From: Klebsiella spallanzanii
GTDB lineage: Bacteria > Pseudomonadota > Gammaproteobacteria > Enterobacterales > Enterobacteriaceae
Length of the DNA: 64,000 bases
Assembly (NCBI RefSeq): GCF_902158555.1
Contig: NZ_CABGGS010000009.1
Location: 1 to 64,000 of the forward strand
Direction: 5' to 3'
A program made the position numbers and the translations under genes. The notes beneath the pieces were generated by a model. It saw only the letters and a program-made list of their open reading frames with translations, was not told where the DNA came from and made no database searches. This document shows positions 9,933 to 20,152 of the stretch, piece by piece. Every line of letters starts with the position of its first letter. Positions within the stretch are counted from its first letter, which is position 1.

Positions 9933-11003
9933 TTACACCAGACGAGCCGCCAGATGGCCTCGTAGATCCTTATCAAGTTCGCGGAGCAATGCATCGGTGG
10001 TTTCCCAGCTAATGCAGGCATCGGTCACGGAGACGCCATATTTCATATCGCAACGCGGCTGCTCAGAGGACTGGTTACCTTCGTGGATATTGCTCTCAAT
10101 CATCAGACCAATAATGGAACGATTACCATCTTTAATCTGTGCGACAACGGACTCAGCTACCGCAGGCTGGCGGCGGAAGTCTTTATTAGAATTCCCATGG
10201 CTGCAATCTACCATCAGCGAGGGCTTCAGTCCCGCCTGAGTCATCTCTTTTTCACACTTCGCGACATCTTCAGGGCCGTAGTTTGGCGCTTTACCACCAC
10301 GCAGAATCACATGACCGTTCGGGTTGCCCTGAGTTTGCAGCAGGCAAACCTGTCCGGCCTGGTTGATACCGACAAAACGGTGCGGCATTGCGGCAGCGCG
10401 CATGGCGTTAATTGCCGTTGCAAGACTGCCATCGGTGCCGTTTTTAAAACCGACCGGCATCGACAACCCGGAGGCCATCTCGCGGTGAGTCTGAGATTCC
10501 GTCGTACGCGCGCCGATGGCGGACCAGCTAAACAAATCGCCAAGATATTGGGGACTGTTTGGATCCAGCGCTTCCGTCGCCAATGGTAACCCCATATTAA
10601 CCAGATCAACCAACAGACGGCGTGCAATCTTCAAACCGCCTTCTACATCAAACGAGCCATCCATATGCGGATCGTTAATCAGCCCTTTCCAGCCTACGGT
10701 GGTACGGGGTTTTTCAAAATAGACGCGCATTACCAGATAGAGGCTATCGCTGACCTCTGCGGCTAGGGCTTTAAAACGACGAGCGTATTCAATGGCGGTT
10801 TCAGGATCGTGAATCGAACAAGGGCCACACACCACCAGCAGGCGCGGATCGCGACCGGCGATGATATCAGAGATAGTCTGGCGAGACTGCGCGATCTGCG
10901 CTTCCTGCTCAACACTCAGGGGGAATTCAGCTTTCAGTTGATCCGGAGTGATCAAAACCTGTTCATCGGTAATGTGTACGTTGTTCAGCGCGTCTTTTTG
11001 CAT
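9933..11003 (-). CDS. aroF: 3-deoxy-7-phosphoheptulonate synthase, Tyr-sensitive
   Basis: AroF condenses phosphoenolpyruvate and erythrose 4-phosphate to DAHP, the first step of the shikimate pathway. The 356-residue sequence follows E. coli AroF over its whole length, including CGPCSIHDP and the metal-binding SHGNSNKD. Assignment as the tyrosine-inhibited isozyme rests on this similarity and on its operon with tyrA. TyrR boxes lie upstream. Confidence 0.97.
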   Translation of the reverse strand: MQKDALNNVHITDEQVLITPDQLKAEFPLSVEQEAQIAQSRQTISDIIAGRDPRLLVVCGPCSIHDPETAIEYARRFKALAAEVSDSLYLVMRVYFEKPRTTVGWKGLINDPHMDGSFDVEGGLKIARRLLVDLVNMGLPLATEALDPNSPQYLGDLFSWSAIGARTTESQTHREMASGLSMPVGFKNGTDGSLATAINAMRAAAMPHRFVGINQAGQVCLLQTQGNPNGHVILRGGKAPNYGPEDVAKCEKEMTQAGLKPSLMVDCSHGNSNKDFRRQPAVAESVVAQIKDGNRSIIGLMIESNIHEGNQSSEQPRCDMKYGVSVTDACISWETTDALLRELDKDLRGHLAARLV

Positions 11004-11060
11004 GATTGCGATCCTGTATAGCTCGTTTGCGATAGTTATTTCCTCAGCGAGGATGACGTA

Positions 11061-11088
11061 ACGATATCATACAAAGTAAAGATTTCAA
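11061..11088 (-). promoter_or_regulatory. Candidate aroF-tyrA promoter
   Basis: On the minus strand TTGAAA (11083-11088) and TATCGT (11061-11066) are 16 bp apart, just downstream of the nearer TyrR box. The -10 is poor, so the placement is tentative. Confidence 0.45.
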
Positions 11089-11097
11089 TCCATAATC

Positions 11098-11115
11098 CGT
11101 AAATTTTACTTTACA
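11098..11115 (-). promoter_or_regulatory. TyrR box, proximal
   Basis: On the minus strand TGTAAAGTAAAATTTACG fits the TyrR consensus TGTAAA-N6-TTTACA at 11 of 12 positions. It sits directly upstream of the likely aroF -35 element, as expected for tyrosine-dependent repression. Confidence 0.75.
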
Positions 11116-11150
11116 CAAATAAATTAAATAGCGCTATATTTCATTTTTAT

Positions 11151-11168
11151 TGTACAAATTATTTTACA
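11151..11168 (-). promoter_or_regulatory. TyrR box, distal
   Basis: TGTACAAATTATTTTACA matches the TyrR palindrome (11 of 12 positions). It lies 53 bp beyond the proximal box, close to five helical turns, which suits cooperative TyrR hexamer binding. The rest of the intergenic region up to 11348 shows no gene. Confidence 0.65.
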
Positions 11169-11348
11169 CCAGGCACATAATCACATCATTCCTCTCTCCG
11201 GCACCTGCTTTCCTTTACGAAAAATCCTGGTGAGAATTATCTTAAAGCCACGGGGCTGGCTAATGACGGTTTTCACCAATAATGCTATTCTTCGCCCGGG
11301 TAGCAGCAATCTGCATCCCCCACGCTATGACAACCTGACGGAACCGTA

Positions 11349-11858
11349 ATGACCGTTCTTCACCGTCTCTTTTTGACTTTAGTATTATCGCTCGTGGGTA
11401 TCCCTGCTGTTGCCTCTGGACCGTCTGATAATGTTCGGACAATCGTATCGGGAATTGTGACTTATACACGCTGGCCGCAGCTATCTGGTCCGCCAAGGCT
11501 ATGTATTTTTTCGACATCACGTTATATCCGCAGCCTGGCTGAAGAAGCACCAGATATATTGCCTTATAAACCTGTGATTGTTCGTAATACAGAAGAAGCC
11601 TTACAGACAAACTGCGATGGTTTTTATTTTGGCAGTGAATCACCGACCCAACAGTCTGAATTTACGGCTAAATATGGAAATCGCCCCCTATTGCTTATTG
11701 CGGAACAAAACACCGATTGCTCTATTGGCAGTGCTTTTTGCCTGCTCATAAATAATGAGAGAGTCAGATTTTCCGTAAATCTGGATGTACTGACGCACAG
11801 CGGCGTTCGGGTTAATCCCGATGTGCTGATGCTTGCCCGGAAAACATCACATGAATAA
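11349..11858 (+). CDS. yfiR: Periplasmic repressor YfiR of the diguanylate cyclase DgcN
   Basis: YfiR is a periplasmic protein that binds the periplasmic domain of the cyclase YfiN/DgcN and keeps it off. The product is 169 residues with a signal peptide (about 1-22) ending before ASGPSD. Conserved Cys pairs are present (LCIFS and [16 protein letters not shown]); in Pseudomonas the disulfides report envelope redox state. It overlaps dgcN by 8 bp, and yfiB follows, so yfiR-dgcN-yfiB is one operon. Confidence 0.9.
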   Translation: MTVLHRLFLTLVLSLVGIPAVASGPSDNVRTIVSGIVTYTRWPQLSGPPRLCIFSTSRYIRSLAEEAPDILPYKPVIVRNTEEALQTNCDGFYFGSESPTQQSEFTAKYGNRPLLLIAEQNTDCSIGSAFCLLINNERVRFSVNLDVLTHSGVRVNPDVLMLARKTSHE

Positions 11859-13074
11859 GGATTTTTCTCAGGCCCCGCGCCCCACCTTTAAAAGAGCCCT
11901 GCGCCGTATCAGCATGATAAGCGTGGTTATTTCTATGACACTGGTATGGCTGTTGCTCTGTACTGCCTCCATATTCACGCTCAAGCAATATGCACAAAAA
12001 AACCTGGAGCTGACTGCTGCCACAATGGGCCGTAGCCTGGAAGCTGCGCTCGTCTTTGGTGATAGCGCAGCGGCTGAAGATACCCTGGCCACGCTGGGAA
12101 AACAGGGCCAATTTTCTACAGCAATCCTGGTAGATGGCCGACAAAAACCCTTCGCCTCGTGGCATAACGATCATCTCGTCAGGCAGGAACAAATTAGCGA
12201 CGTCATCAGCAATTGGCTATTCCCTGAACCCACCGTGCAACCTATCCTGCACCAGGGGAAAATGATCGGTGAACTCCGTCTTACCGCGCTGGACAGATTG
12301 ATAAGCCATTTTCTTGGCATCTCAATTATTGTGTTAACCGGCAGTATTTTTCTCGCTTCTTGTATCGCTTTGCTCCTGACCCACTCTCTGCATCGCGGTA
12401 TTGTGACCGCGCTGCAGAGTATTACCGAGGTTGTACACGACATCCGCGAGAACCGCCATTTCTCTCGCCGCGTTCCCGAAGAACGCATTGAAGAGTTCCA
12501 CCTGTTTGCCCAGGATTTTAATAGCCTGCTGGGTGAAATGGAGGACTGGCAGCGGCAGCTTCAGGCAAAAAATGCCCAGCTCCTGCGCAGTTCATTGCAC
12601 GATCCGCTAACCGGACTCGCAAACAGGGCAGCTTTCCGTAATGTCATCAATGAGTTGATGAAAGATGCAACCGTACACAGCAGTTCCGCCCTGTTATTTC
12701 TTGATGGCGATAACTTCAAGCTCATCAACGATAACTGGGGTCATGCCGCAGGAGATAAAGTATTAATTGAAGTCGCCAGTCGCCTGATGACCTTTGTCGG
12801 TAAGCAGCACCAGGCATGGCGTCTTGGCGGCGATGAATTTGCCATTCTGCTACGCGGTGTTCACACGGAAGCCGAAGTTCAGACGCTCTGCAATTCACTG
12901 TCCGAACAGTTTCTCCCGCCGTTTAATCTACACAACGGCCATACCGCTAATCTGTCTCTAAGTATTGGTTATGCCTTAACCTGGGAACATGCATCAGCGG
13001 AAAATCTACAAGAGATTGCCGATCAGAATATGTATCGGATGAAACATCAACGCTTGCAGCAAACGCAAAAATAA
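11851..13074 (+). CDS. dgcN: Diguanylate cyclase DgcN (YfiN)
   Basis: DgcN makes cyclic di-GMP at the inner membrane and, in E. coli, also arrests division when the envelope is stressed. The 407-residue product has a first membrane helix (about 20-45), a periplasmic CHASE8-type region, a second helix (about 148-172), a HAMP segment, and a GGDEF domain. The active-site motif [10 protein letters not shown] is intact. The ATG at 11851 is chosen over an earlier in-frame start because it matches the family N-terminus; it lies within the yfiR end. Confidence 0.93.
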   Translation: MNKDFSQAPRPTFKRALRRISMISVVISMTLVWLLLCTASIFTLKQYAQKNLELTAATMGRSLEAALVFGDSAAAEDTLATLGKQGQFSTAILVDGRQKPFASWHNDHLVRQEQISDVISNWLFPEPTVQPILHQGKMIGELRLTALDRLISHFLGISIIVLTGSIFLASCIALLLTHSLHRGIVTALQSITEVVHDIRENRHFSRRVPEERIEEFHLFAQDFNSLLGEMEDWQRQLQAKNAQLLRSSLHDPLTGLANRAAFRNVINELMKDATVHSSSALLFLDGDNFKLINDNWGHAAGDKVLIEVASRLMTFVGKQHQAWRLGGDEFAILLRGVHTEAEVQTLCNSLSEQFLPPFNLHNGHTANLSLSIGYALTWEHASAENLQEIADQNMYRMKHQRLQQTQK

Positions 13075-13085
13075 AAGGACTCATA

Positions 13086-13568
13086 ATGATCGGGAAATAT
13101 TTTGCTCCTGCTTTACTGGCCGCGCTTTTTCTCACTGGCTGTCAGACCCCACAAGGGAAATTCTCTGCGGAACAAATCGCAGCAATGAAATCATACGGCT
13201 TTACTGAAACCAACGGCGACTGGTCATTAGGAATATCTGATACCATCTTATTTGACAAAAATGACTACCATCTGCGAACTAATAGCCGACAGCAAATTCG
13301 TACGATGGCTTCGCGTCTGGCCACCACCGGCATTACCCACAGCCGCCTGGAAGGTCATACAGATAATTACGGTGAAGACAGCTACAACGAAATGTTATCG
13401 CTTAAGCGCGCTAATAGCGTAGCAGATGCATGGGCCGAAGGTGCCAATATCCCGCGCACTAATTTAACAACCCGCGGATTAGGTAAAAAATACCCGATAG
13501 CCAGTAACGATACTGCAAAAGGACGTGCTGAAAACCGCCGCGTCACGGTCGTCATCAGTACGCCTTAA
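13086..13568 (+). CDS. yfiB: OmpA-family lipoprotein YfiB
   Basis: YfiB is an outer-membrane lipoprotein that binds peptidoglycan and, when activated, sequesters YfiR and so frees DgcN. The product is 160 residues, like E. coli. A signal peptide with lipobox LTGC (Cys19) is followed by an OmpA C-terminal domain containing the peptidoglycan-contact motif around GHTDNYGEDSYN and the final GRAENRRV. AAAGGA lies 8 bp before the ATG. It completes the yfiR-dgcN-yfiB module. Confidence 0.93.
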   Translation: MIGKYFAPALLAALFLTGCQTPQGKFSAEQIAAMKSYGFTETNGDWSLGISDTILFDKNDYHLRTNSRQQIRTMASRLATTGITHSRLEGHTDNYGEDSYNEMLSLKRANSVADAWAEGANIPRTNLTTRGLGKKYPIASNDTAKGRAENRRVTVVISTP

Positions 13569-13573
13569 ACAAT

Positions 13574-14944
13574 CTACTCGACTGATTTAGCCCTTATTAT
13601 CGCCGTTGCTACGCGCCAGCGCAGGTAATCAACGGCGAGACATACAGCGAGGCTGATCCCCATTAGCGGCAGTGCCAACCCTAACAACGCCGCAATAATG
13701 GTAGTAACCATACGAGCGGGCCATGCTAGACCAAACCACGCCTGTATCAGCGTATTGGCCGGGTTAAACGCCGCATGGACCGGACGGCGGATCCACCACA
13801 AACGGTACCCCACCACTAACATCACGCAGAGTGCAGTACCGAAGGCGATAAGTAGCAGCTGATTAACGAGACCAAACAGAATCCCCATATGAAAATCAAC
13901 GCCCCAGCGGGTTAGCTTCGCCATTAATGGAAAGTCAGAAAAATGAGTACGATCTACGATCTGCATATTTGAACCGTCGATCGCTACAGCATCAACCTGT
14001 GTAGGCCAGCTTCTGTCAATTTCATTTACCGTCCACGCTCGCCCGGCTCCCGACGGTGGTCGAATTTCCAGCTTGCTGGCATCCAGGCCAGCCGCGCGCG
14101 CAATCAACAGAATCTTGTCAAAATCCTCTACGTCTATCTGCGATACCATCTCCCCCATCGCCATATTCCCTATATGGTGTTCCGCATGCGGATCGTGAGC
14201 TGCTGAGGCTGTACGTTGCAGTTGCGTATTCACCTGCGGCGTCAGCCAGCCGAAAGCGGCGCGCATCTTATCAACGTTACCTCCGGCCCATTGCGACCAG
14301 GTTAAACCGGTCGCCGAAAATAGCAACATGCCAGCTAGCAGTCCCCATCCGAGGGATACGTGCAGGCGGCGGTTATTCTGCAGCTTGTTGTTAATCCGTC
14401 GGCGCGGGCGAGTCATCGACCACAGCGCAATTCCTCCGAGGGCGGCAACCCACATCCAGGAGGCAGCCAGTTCACTGTACAACCGCCCTGCGTTCCCCAG
14501 GAGCAATGAGCGATGGGCATAATCAATCCACTGACGCAGCGGCAAAATACCGCTAGTACCGTAAACCGGCATATCGCCTTGCACGCTTAAGCTTACCGGA
14601 TCGATAAAAATTGCCCGTGTCTCAGACTCACCCAAACTCGGGGCAATAAACATCACCCGTGTGGTTTCCCCCATACTTATCGCCGGGCGTACAGCCTGCA
14701 GACGAAAGTTTCCCTGAACAACGTCTTTCGCTGCGGCAATTTGCGCGCTAAGCGGCTGTTTTTCTCCACTGAGAGTACCGCGAAGAGCATCCTGATAAAG
14801 CCAACTTTCCAGCTGTGGAGTCGCGACATATAGCGTACCGGTCAGCGCAGCTACAAAAATAAACGGCCCGATAAACAGCCCAATATAGAAATGAAGACGA
14901 CGCAGCAGGTTCAGCCATGCCGCGCGCGAGGTGCAGGTAGTCAT
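13574..14944 (-). CDS. PepSY-associated transmembrane protein (PiuB/FoxB-like)
   Basis: This 456-residue inner-membrane protein has the PepSY_TM layout: a helix near the N-terminus (FYIGLFIGPFIFVAALTG), a long periplasmic loop, a pair of central helices, and helices near the C-terminus. Relatives (PiuB, FoxB) reduce or take up siderophore iron at the inner membrane. The ATG at 14944 has AAGGA upstream; an earlier in-frame start lacks one. It follows a DUF2946 gene after 53 bp, and a Fur-like site lies upstream of that gene. Iron or copper handling is inferred, not shown. Confidence 0.85.
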   Translation of the reverse strand: MTTCTSRAAWLNLLRRLHFYIGLFIGPFIFVAALTGTLYVATPQLESWLYQDALRGTLSGEKQPLSAQIAAAKDVVQGNFRLQAVRPAISMGETTRVMFIAPSLGESETRAIFIDPVSLSVQGDMPVYGTSGILPLRQWIDYAHRSLLLGNAGRLYSELAASWMWVAALGGIALWSMTRPRRRINNKLQNNRRLHVSLGWGLLAGMLLFSATGLTWSQWAGGNVDKMRAAFGWLTPQVNTQLQRTASAAHDPHAEHHIGNMAMGEMVSQIDVEDFDKILLIARAAGLDASKLEIRPPSGAGRAWTVNEIDRSWPTQVDAVAIDGSNMQIVDRTHFSDFPLMAKLTRWGVDFHMGILFGLVNQLLLIAFGTALCVMLVVGYRLWWIRRPVHAAFNPANTLIQAWFGLAWPARMVTTIIAALLGLALPLMGISLAVCLAVDYLRWRVATAIIRAKSVE

Positions 14945-14997
14945 ACTTTTCCTTTTTGAAAGCAAAAGAGAGCATTGCGCAGTGCGCACGTTATTTT

Positions 14998-15435
14998 TTA
15001 TGCAAGGGAATAAGCAGACGGTAGCGGCGGCGCTCGGGTATGGGGATAAAGCCAGGGGAAGTAATGCCAGTGTTTCAGTACCGGACGGGAAACCGGAACT
15101 CGCTGGCGCCGATGCATCAAACTGACCAGCAGTACCAGCGCAAAAATCAGGCCCGGCACGTGAGCTAATAGTACGCAGTAACCACAGGCTTCAGCATGAT
15201 CGACCGGCATACTGTGCGAGTACCCTGGGGCCATGTCATCACTGTGCATCATGGGCATTTGATGTGATGACATATTCTCCGGCATCGCCATCATCGCATG
15301 ATGCATACCGTTCATCGGATCTTTTTGCAGGGAGATTGAGATCAGCGGCGCCACCACGATCAGCAGGATCGCAAACAGCGCCAGCCATGTGGCCCGCCGT
15401 TGAAATACTGATTGATAAAGAATATTGCTGACCAC
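14998..15435 (-). CDS. DUF2946 family small membrane protein
   Basis: The 145-residue product starts at GTG with GGAGG upstream. A membrane helix (about 14-33) is followed by a stretch very rich in Met and His (repeated MM, HMP, MMHSDD), then HAEACGYCVLLAHVPG, the signature of DUF2946, and a second helix. The Met/His-rich loop suggests metal binding. Similar genes often sit next to PepSY membrane proteins or TonB receptors; here the PepSY gene is directly downstream. The exact role is unknown. Confidence 0.8.
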   Translation of the reverse strand: MVSNILYQSVFQRRATWLALFAILLIVVAPLISISLQKDPMNGMHHAMMAMPENMSSHQMPMMHSDDMAPGYSHSMPVDHAEACGYCVLLAHVPGLIFALVLLVSLMHRRQRVPVSRPVLKHWHYFPWLYPHTRAPPLPSAYSLA

Positions 15436-15459
15436 CGCCCCTCCGAACGAGGACCGTAT

Positions 15460-15474
15460 TGTAAATGATTCACA
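15460..15474 (-). promoter_or_regulatory. Fur-box-like palindrome upstream of DUF2946-PepSY operon
   Basis: TGTAAATGATTCACA matches the 7-1-7 Fur motif TGATAATnATTATCA at 10 of 14 positions and sits in a longer 19-bp palindrome (15458-15476) 25 bp before the GTG start. It suggests repression by iron-loaded Fur. Confidence 0.5.
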
Positions 15475-15494
15475 ATAAAATGGTTAAAATAAAG

Positions 15495-15530
15495 ATAAAA
15501 AAAGGGCCAGCCCATCAGGCCAGCCCTTTC
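15495..15530 (-). terminator. Terminator of the rpsP-rimM-trmD-rplS operon
   Basis: On the minus strand AAAGGGCTGGCC and GGCTGGCCCTTT pair, followed by TTTTTTT, 26 bp after the rplS stop. Confidence 0.9.
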
Positions 15531-15555
15531 ATTCAGGATGTCGCGAAAGCGAATC

Positions 15556-15906
<351 letters not shown>

Positions 15907-15942
15907 TTAATCTCTTATCCTGGGTAAACTGATATTGGGGGC

Positions 15943-16710
15943 TTACGCCATCCCATCATGTTTATGTTGCTGTTGCGCGAGTTCCTTTTTGAACTCCGCC
16001 AGCAACCTTGCTTGCTCTTCAGTCAGAGCCAGGTTTTCCAAAAGTTCAGGTCTTCTCAGCCAGGTCCGGCCCAGCGACTGCTTCAGACGCCAGCGACGTA
16101 TCTCGGCATGGTTTCCCGACAGCAACACTGGCGGTACTTCCATACCTTCTAACACTTCAGGGCGCGTATAGTGTGGACAATCCAGCAATCCATCAGCAAA
16201 AGAATCCTCGATTGCTGAAGCTTCATGACCCAGAACCCCCGGAATAAACCGGGACACAGAGTCAATCAGCGTCATTGCCGGTAGCTCACCACCGCTGAGA
16301 ACGTAATCGCCAATTGACCATTCTTCGTCAATCTCGGTCTGAATAACGCGCTCATCTACGCCTTCGTAGCGACCGCACACCAAAATCAATTTCTGATTGG
16401 TTGCCAGTTCGCTGACGCCCGCTTGATCAAGCTTGCGTCCCTGAGGTGAAAGATAAATCACCTTTGCGCCTTCACCTGCCGCGGCTTTTGCTGCATGAAT
16501 GGCATCCCGTAAAGGTTGTACCATCATTAACATCCCCGGTCCGCCGCCGTAAGGACGATCGTCCACGGTACGGTGCCGGTCATGGGCGAAGTCACGTGGA
16601 CTCCAACTCTGGATGTTCAGCAGGCCATTTTTTACTGCCCGGCCAGTTACCCCGTAATCGGTAATTGCGCGAAACATTTCAGGAAACAGGCTAACAATAC
16701 CTATAAACAC
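15943..16710 (-). CDS. trmD: tRNA (guanine-37-N1)-methyltransferase TrmD
   Basis: TrmD methylates G37 next to the anticodon of tRNAs that read CCN, CUN and CGG codons and so prevents +1 frameshifting. It is 255 residues, as in E. coli. The SPOUT-fold knot that binds S-adenosylmethionine is visible in [20 protein letters not shown] and [14 protein letters not shown]. The C-terminal ~15 residues, rich in Gln and His, are typical of enterobacteria. It lies 47 bp after rimM. Confidence 0.98.
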   Translation of the reverse strand: MFIGIVSLFPEMFRAITDYGVTGRAVKNGLLNIQSWSPRDFAHDRHRTVDDRPYGGGPGMLMMVQPLRDAIHAAKAAAGEGAKVIYLSPQGRKLDQAGVSELATNQKLILVCGRYEGVDERVIQTEIDEEWSIGDYVLSGGELPAMTLIDSVSRFIPGVLGHEASAIEDSFADGLLDCPHYTRPEVLEGMEVPPVLLSGNHAEIRRWRLKQSLGRTWLRRPELLENLALTEEQARLLAEFKKELAQQQHKHDGMA

Positions 16711-16757
16711 AAGCCAATCCCCACAATGCCGTTTTTTTTACCGTTTAACCGGAGAAT

Positions 16758-17306
16758 TTAAAAACCAGGATCCCAATCTACTTCGATTATACGAGTAGTG
16801 AGATCGACTTTCTTGATAACCTGCCCATCGAGGAACGGAACCAACCGCTCCTTGATACCAAACGCATCTTTCAGGTTTGCCTTAATGACGAGAACGTCAT
16901 TAGACCCGGTTTCCATCATATCGATGACTTTACCGAGGCTATAGCCTTCAGTGGTGACTACCTGGCAGCCCATCAGGTCTTTCCAGTAATAATCGCCTTC
17001 TTCCAGCGCAGGCAGCTGCGATGAATCCACGACAATTTCGCAATTGGTCAATAGATTCGCTGCATCGCGATCGTCAACGCCTTTCAGTTTGATGACGATA
17101 TCCTGATTGTGGTGGCGCCAGCTTTCCAGCTCAACAACCTGCCACTGACCCGCCCTCTGGATTAACCAGGGTTGATAGTCAAAAATGCTTTCGGCGTCTT
17201 CGGTGGAGGAAAACACTCTGAGCCAACCACGGATACCGTAGGAAGAACCCATCTTGCCCAATACAATCGGATCAACAGGTGCTTGTGCGGTGTGTTGCTT
17301 GCTCAT
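16758..17306 (-). CDS. rimM: 16S rRNA processing protein RimM
   Basis: RimM binds the 30S head through S19 and helps mature the 3' domain of 16S rRNA. The 182-residue protein starts at MSKQ, as in E. coli; an in-frame start three codons earlier is ignored. It has an N-terminal RimM domain (about 10-95) and a C-terminal PRC barrel (about 100-182, [13 protein letters not shown]). It follows rpsP by 18 bp. Confidence 0.97.
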   Translation of the reverse strand: MSKQHTAQAPVDPIVLGKMGSSYGIRGWLRVFSSTEDAESIFDYQPWLIQRAGQWQVVELESWRHHNQDIVIKLKGVDDRDAANLLTNCEIVVDSSQLPALEEGDYYWKDLMGCQVVTTEGYSLGKVIDMMETGSNDVLVIKANLKDAFGIKERLVPFLDGQVIKKVDLTTRIIEVDWDPGF

Positions 17307-17324
17307 CATGACCACCGTGACAGA

Positions 17325-17633
<309 letters not shown>

Positions 17634-17647
17634 TTAAAAGCCCGAAA

Positions 17648-17675
17648 ATTTTACTGATTTCTGGGGAAATTGCAA
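17648..17675 (-). promoter_or_regulatory. Promoter of the rpsP operon
   Basis: On the minus strand TTGCAA (17670-17675) and TAAAAT (17648-17653) are separated by 16 bp. It is the best sigma-70 match between ffh and rpsP. Confidence 0.6.
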
Positions 17676-17709
17676 TCAGCAGTTATAAACTCTGCAGTGG
17701 AAGGATGCC

Positions 17710-17736
17710 GCAGGTACCCTTAAATTGGGTACCTGC
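17710..17736. repeat. Perfect 10-bp inverted repeat between ffh and rpsP
   Basis: GCAGGTACCC and GGGTACCTGC flank a 7-base TTAAATT loop. It lacks a clear T run, so it may be a weak ffh terminator or an RNA-stabilising hairpin. Confidence 0.6.
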
Positions 17737-17809
17737 GAGTAATTCATAGCCAGAACGCACCAACAATGGGTCAGGAAAGAAGGGCGCGCCGGCAGCAATA
17801 GCCACTATA

Positions 17810-19177
17810 TTATCGGCCTCCAGGGAAACCAGGCGGCATCATCCCTTTCATTCCGCGCATCATCTTCATCATGCCGCCTTTCGACTTCATCTTCTTCATC
17901 ATGCGCTGCATATCGTCAAACTGCTTAAGCAGACGGTTCACATCCTGCACCTGCATACCACAGCCTGCTGCGATACGGCGCTTGCGCGAACCTTTGATAA
18001 TTTCCGGCTTCGCGCGCTCTTTCAGCGTCATCGAGTTGATGATCGCTTCCATACGCACCAGTACCTTGTCATCCATCTGCGATTTAACGTTATCCGGGAT
18101 CTGCCCCATACCCGGCAGTTTGCCCATCAGGCTGGCCATACCGCCCATATTTTTCATCTGACGCAGCTGTTCAAGGAAATCGGTCAGGTCAAAACCATCG
18201 CCTTTTTTCAGCTTGGAAGCCAGCTTCTCAGCCTGAGCGCGGTCGACTTTACTTTCGATATCTTCGATCAGCGACAGAACATCGCCCATACCGAGGATAC
18301 GCGAAGCAATACGATCCGGATGGAATGGCTCCAGCGCTTCGGTTTTCTCGCCAACCCCGAGGAATTTAATCGGCTTGCCGGTGATATGACGAATTGACAG
18401 CGCCGCACCGCCGCGAGCATCACCGTCGACTTTGGTCAGCACAACCCCGGTCAGCGGCAGAGCTTCGTTAAACGCTTTCGCCGTATTCGCCGCATCCTGG
18501 CCGGTCATCGCATCGACAACAAACAGGGTTTCGACTGGATTCAGAGATGCATGAACCTGCTTGATCTCGTCCATCATCGCTTCATCAACGTGCAGACGAC
18601 CAGCGGTATCCACCAGCAGCACGTCGTAGAATTTGAGCTTCGCTTCTTTCAGCGCGGCATTAACAATATCAACCGGTTTCTGACCAACGTCAGACGGGAA
18701 GAAATCAACGCTAACCTGCTCGGCCAGCGTTTCCAGCTGTTTGATTGCCGCGGGACGATAAACGTCAGCGGAAACAACCAGGACTTTCTTCTTGTGCTTT
18801 TCACGCAAGAATTTACCCAGCTTAGCGACGCTGGTTGTTTTACCCGCCCCCTGCAAACCAGCCATCAGAACCACGGCCGGCGGCTGCGCGGCTAAATCGA
18901 GCGCCTGGTTCTCTTCGCCCATCGCGGCAACCAGTTCGTTGCGCACGATCTTGACGAACTCCTGGCCCGGGGTCAGGCTTTTATTAACTTCATGACCAAC
19001 CGCGCTCTCTTTTACACGATTGATGAAGTCGCGAACCACAGGCAGAGCAACATCCGCCTCCAGCAGCGCCATGCGCACTTCGCGCAGGGTATCTTTAATA
19101 TTGTCTTCAGTAAGGCGTCCGCGGCCGCTAATGTTGCGCAGCGTACGCGACAAACGATCGGTTAAATTATCAAACAT
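17810..19177 (-). CDS. ffh: Signal recognition particle protein Ffh
   Basis: Ffh with 4.5S RNA targets nascent inner-membrane proteins to FtsY. The 455-residue product has the N domain (about 1-85), the GTPase G domain with GLQGAGKT at 107-114, DTAGR and TKVDGDARGG, and the methionine-rich M domain at the C-terminus (MMKKMKSKGGMMKMM). The ATG at 19177 (MFDNLTDRL) is the family start; the 32-codon upstream extension is not supported. It is divergent from ypjD. Confidence 0.98.
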   Translation of the reverse strand: MFDNLTDRLSRTLRNISGRGRLTEDNIKDTLREVRMALLEADVALPVVRDFINRVKESAVGHEVNKSLTPGQEFVKIVRNELVAAMGEENQALDLAAQPPAVVLMAGLQGAGKTTSVAKLGKFLREKHKKKVLVVSADVYRPAAIKQLETLAEQVSVDFFPSDVGQKPVDIVNAALKEAKLKFYDVLLVDTAGRLHVDEAMMDEIKQVHASLNPVETLFVVDAMTGQDAANTAKAFNEALPLTGVVLTKVDGDARGGAALSIRHITGKPIKFLGVGEKTEALEPFHPDRIASRILGMGDVLSLIEDIESKVDRAQAEKLASKLKKGDGFDLTDFLEQLRQMKNMGGMASLMGKLPGMGQIPDNVKSQMDDKVLVRMEAIINSMTLKERAKPEIIKGSRKRRIAAGCGMQVQDVNRLLKQFDDMQRMMKKMKSKGGMMKMMRGMKGMMPPGFPGGR

Positions 19178-19342
19178 TGTCTCTCGCCTGAGGTGGAAAC
19201 GGTCGGTCGCCGCAGCGACACAAAAAACGGAATGGGCGCAGTATAACACGACATAAACGCGAATGTGCTGCAACGGTTGGAGCCTGAGTCGCGTGACGTT
19301 ATACTGCTTCTCTCTACTATTTAGTCAACAGTCGACGCCCAT

Positions 19343-20134
19343 ATGCCTGTTTTTGCTCTACTCGCTCTTGTCGCCTACTCCATCAGCCTCGCGCTGATCG
19401 TCCCTGGTCTGCTACAAAAAAACAGCAGCTGGCGGCGGATGGCGATTCTCTCCGCAACTATTGCGTTGATTTGTCACGCCTTCGCGCTGGAGTCACGCAT
19501 TTTCCCCGGCGGTGAAAGCGGGCAAAACCTCAGCTTATTAAACGTGGGGTCGCTGGTCAGCCTGATGATTTGTACGGTGATGACCATTGTCGCATCGCGT
19601 AACCGAGGCTGGTTATTGCTACCTATCGTCTACACCTTCGCGTTGATCAACCTTGCATTCGCTACCTTTATGCCGAACGAGTACATCACGCACCTGGAAA
19701 CTACGCCGGGTATGCTGGTGCATATCGGCCTGTCGCTCTTCTCGTATGCTACGCTGATTATCGCGGCCCTGTATGCATTACAGCTGGCGTGGATTGACTA
19801 TCAGTTGAAAAATAAAAGGTTGAAATTCAGTAGCGAAATGCCGCCGCTGATGAGCATCGAACGAAAAATGTTCCATATCACCCAGATAGGCGTGGTCCTG
19901 TTAACCCTGACGCTGTGTACCGGGTTGTTCTATATGCACAACCTGTTTAGCGCGGAAAATATCGACAAGGCCGTACTGTCTATTGTGGCGTGGTTTGTCT
20001 ATATCGTCCTGCTTTGGGGCCACTATCATGAAGGGTGGCGCGGACGCCGGGTCGTCTGGTTCAACGTGACTGGCGCTGGGCTGCTAACGCTAGCCTACTT
20101 CGGCAGCCGCGTATTGCAACAGTTCATGAGTTAA
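19343..20134 (+). CDS. ypjD: Inner-membrane protein YpjD (CcsA-like cytochrome c assembly fold)
   Basis: The 263-residue product matches E. coli YpjD in length and sequence. It has about eight membrane helices and the ending WGHYHEGWRGRR typical of the CcsA/CcmC-like family, but no haem-handling partners are nearby. In Salmonella the ypjD/yfjD pair has been linked to cobalt and magnesium homeostasis. It is followed after 18 bp by yfjD, so the two are probably co-transcribed. Confidence 0.93.
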   Translation: MPVFALLALVAYSISLALIVPGLLQKNSSWRRMAILSATIALICHAFALESRIFPGGESGQNLSLLNVGSLVSLMICTVMTIVASRNRGWLLLPIVYTFALINLAFATFMPNEYITHLETTPGMLVHIGLSLFSYATLIIAALYALQLAWIDYQLKNKRLKFSSEMPPLMSIERKMFHITQIGVVLLTLTLCTGLFYMHNLFSAENIDKAVLSIVAWFVYIVLLWGHYHEGWRGRRVVWFNVTGAGLLTLAYFGSRVLQQFMS

Positions 20135-20152
20135 GCCTTTAAGGAATCCCAA

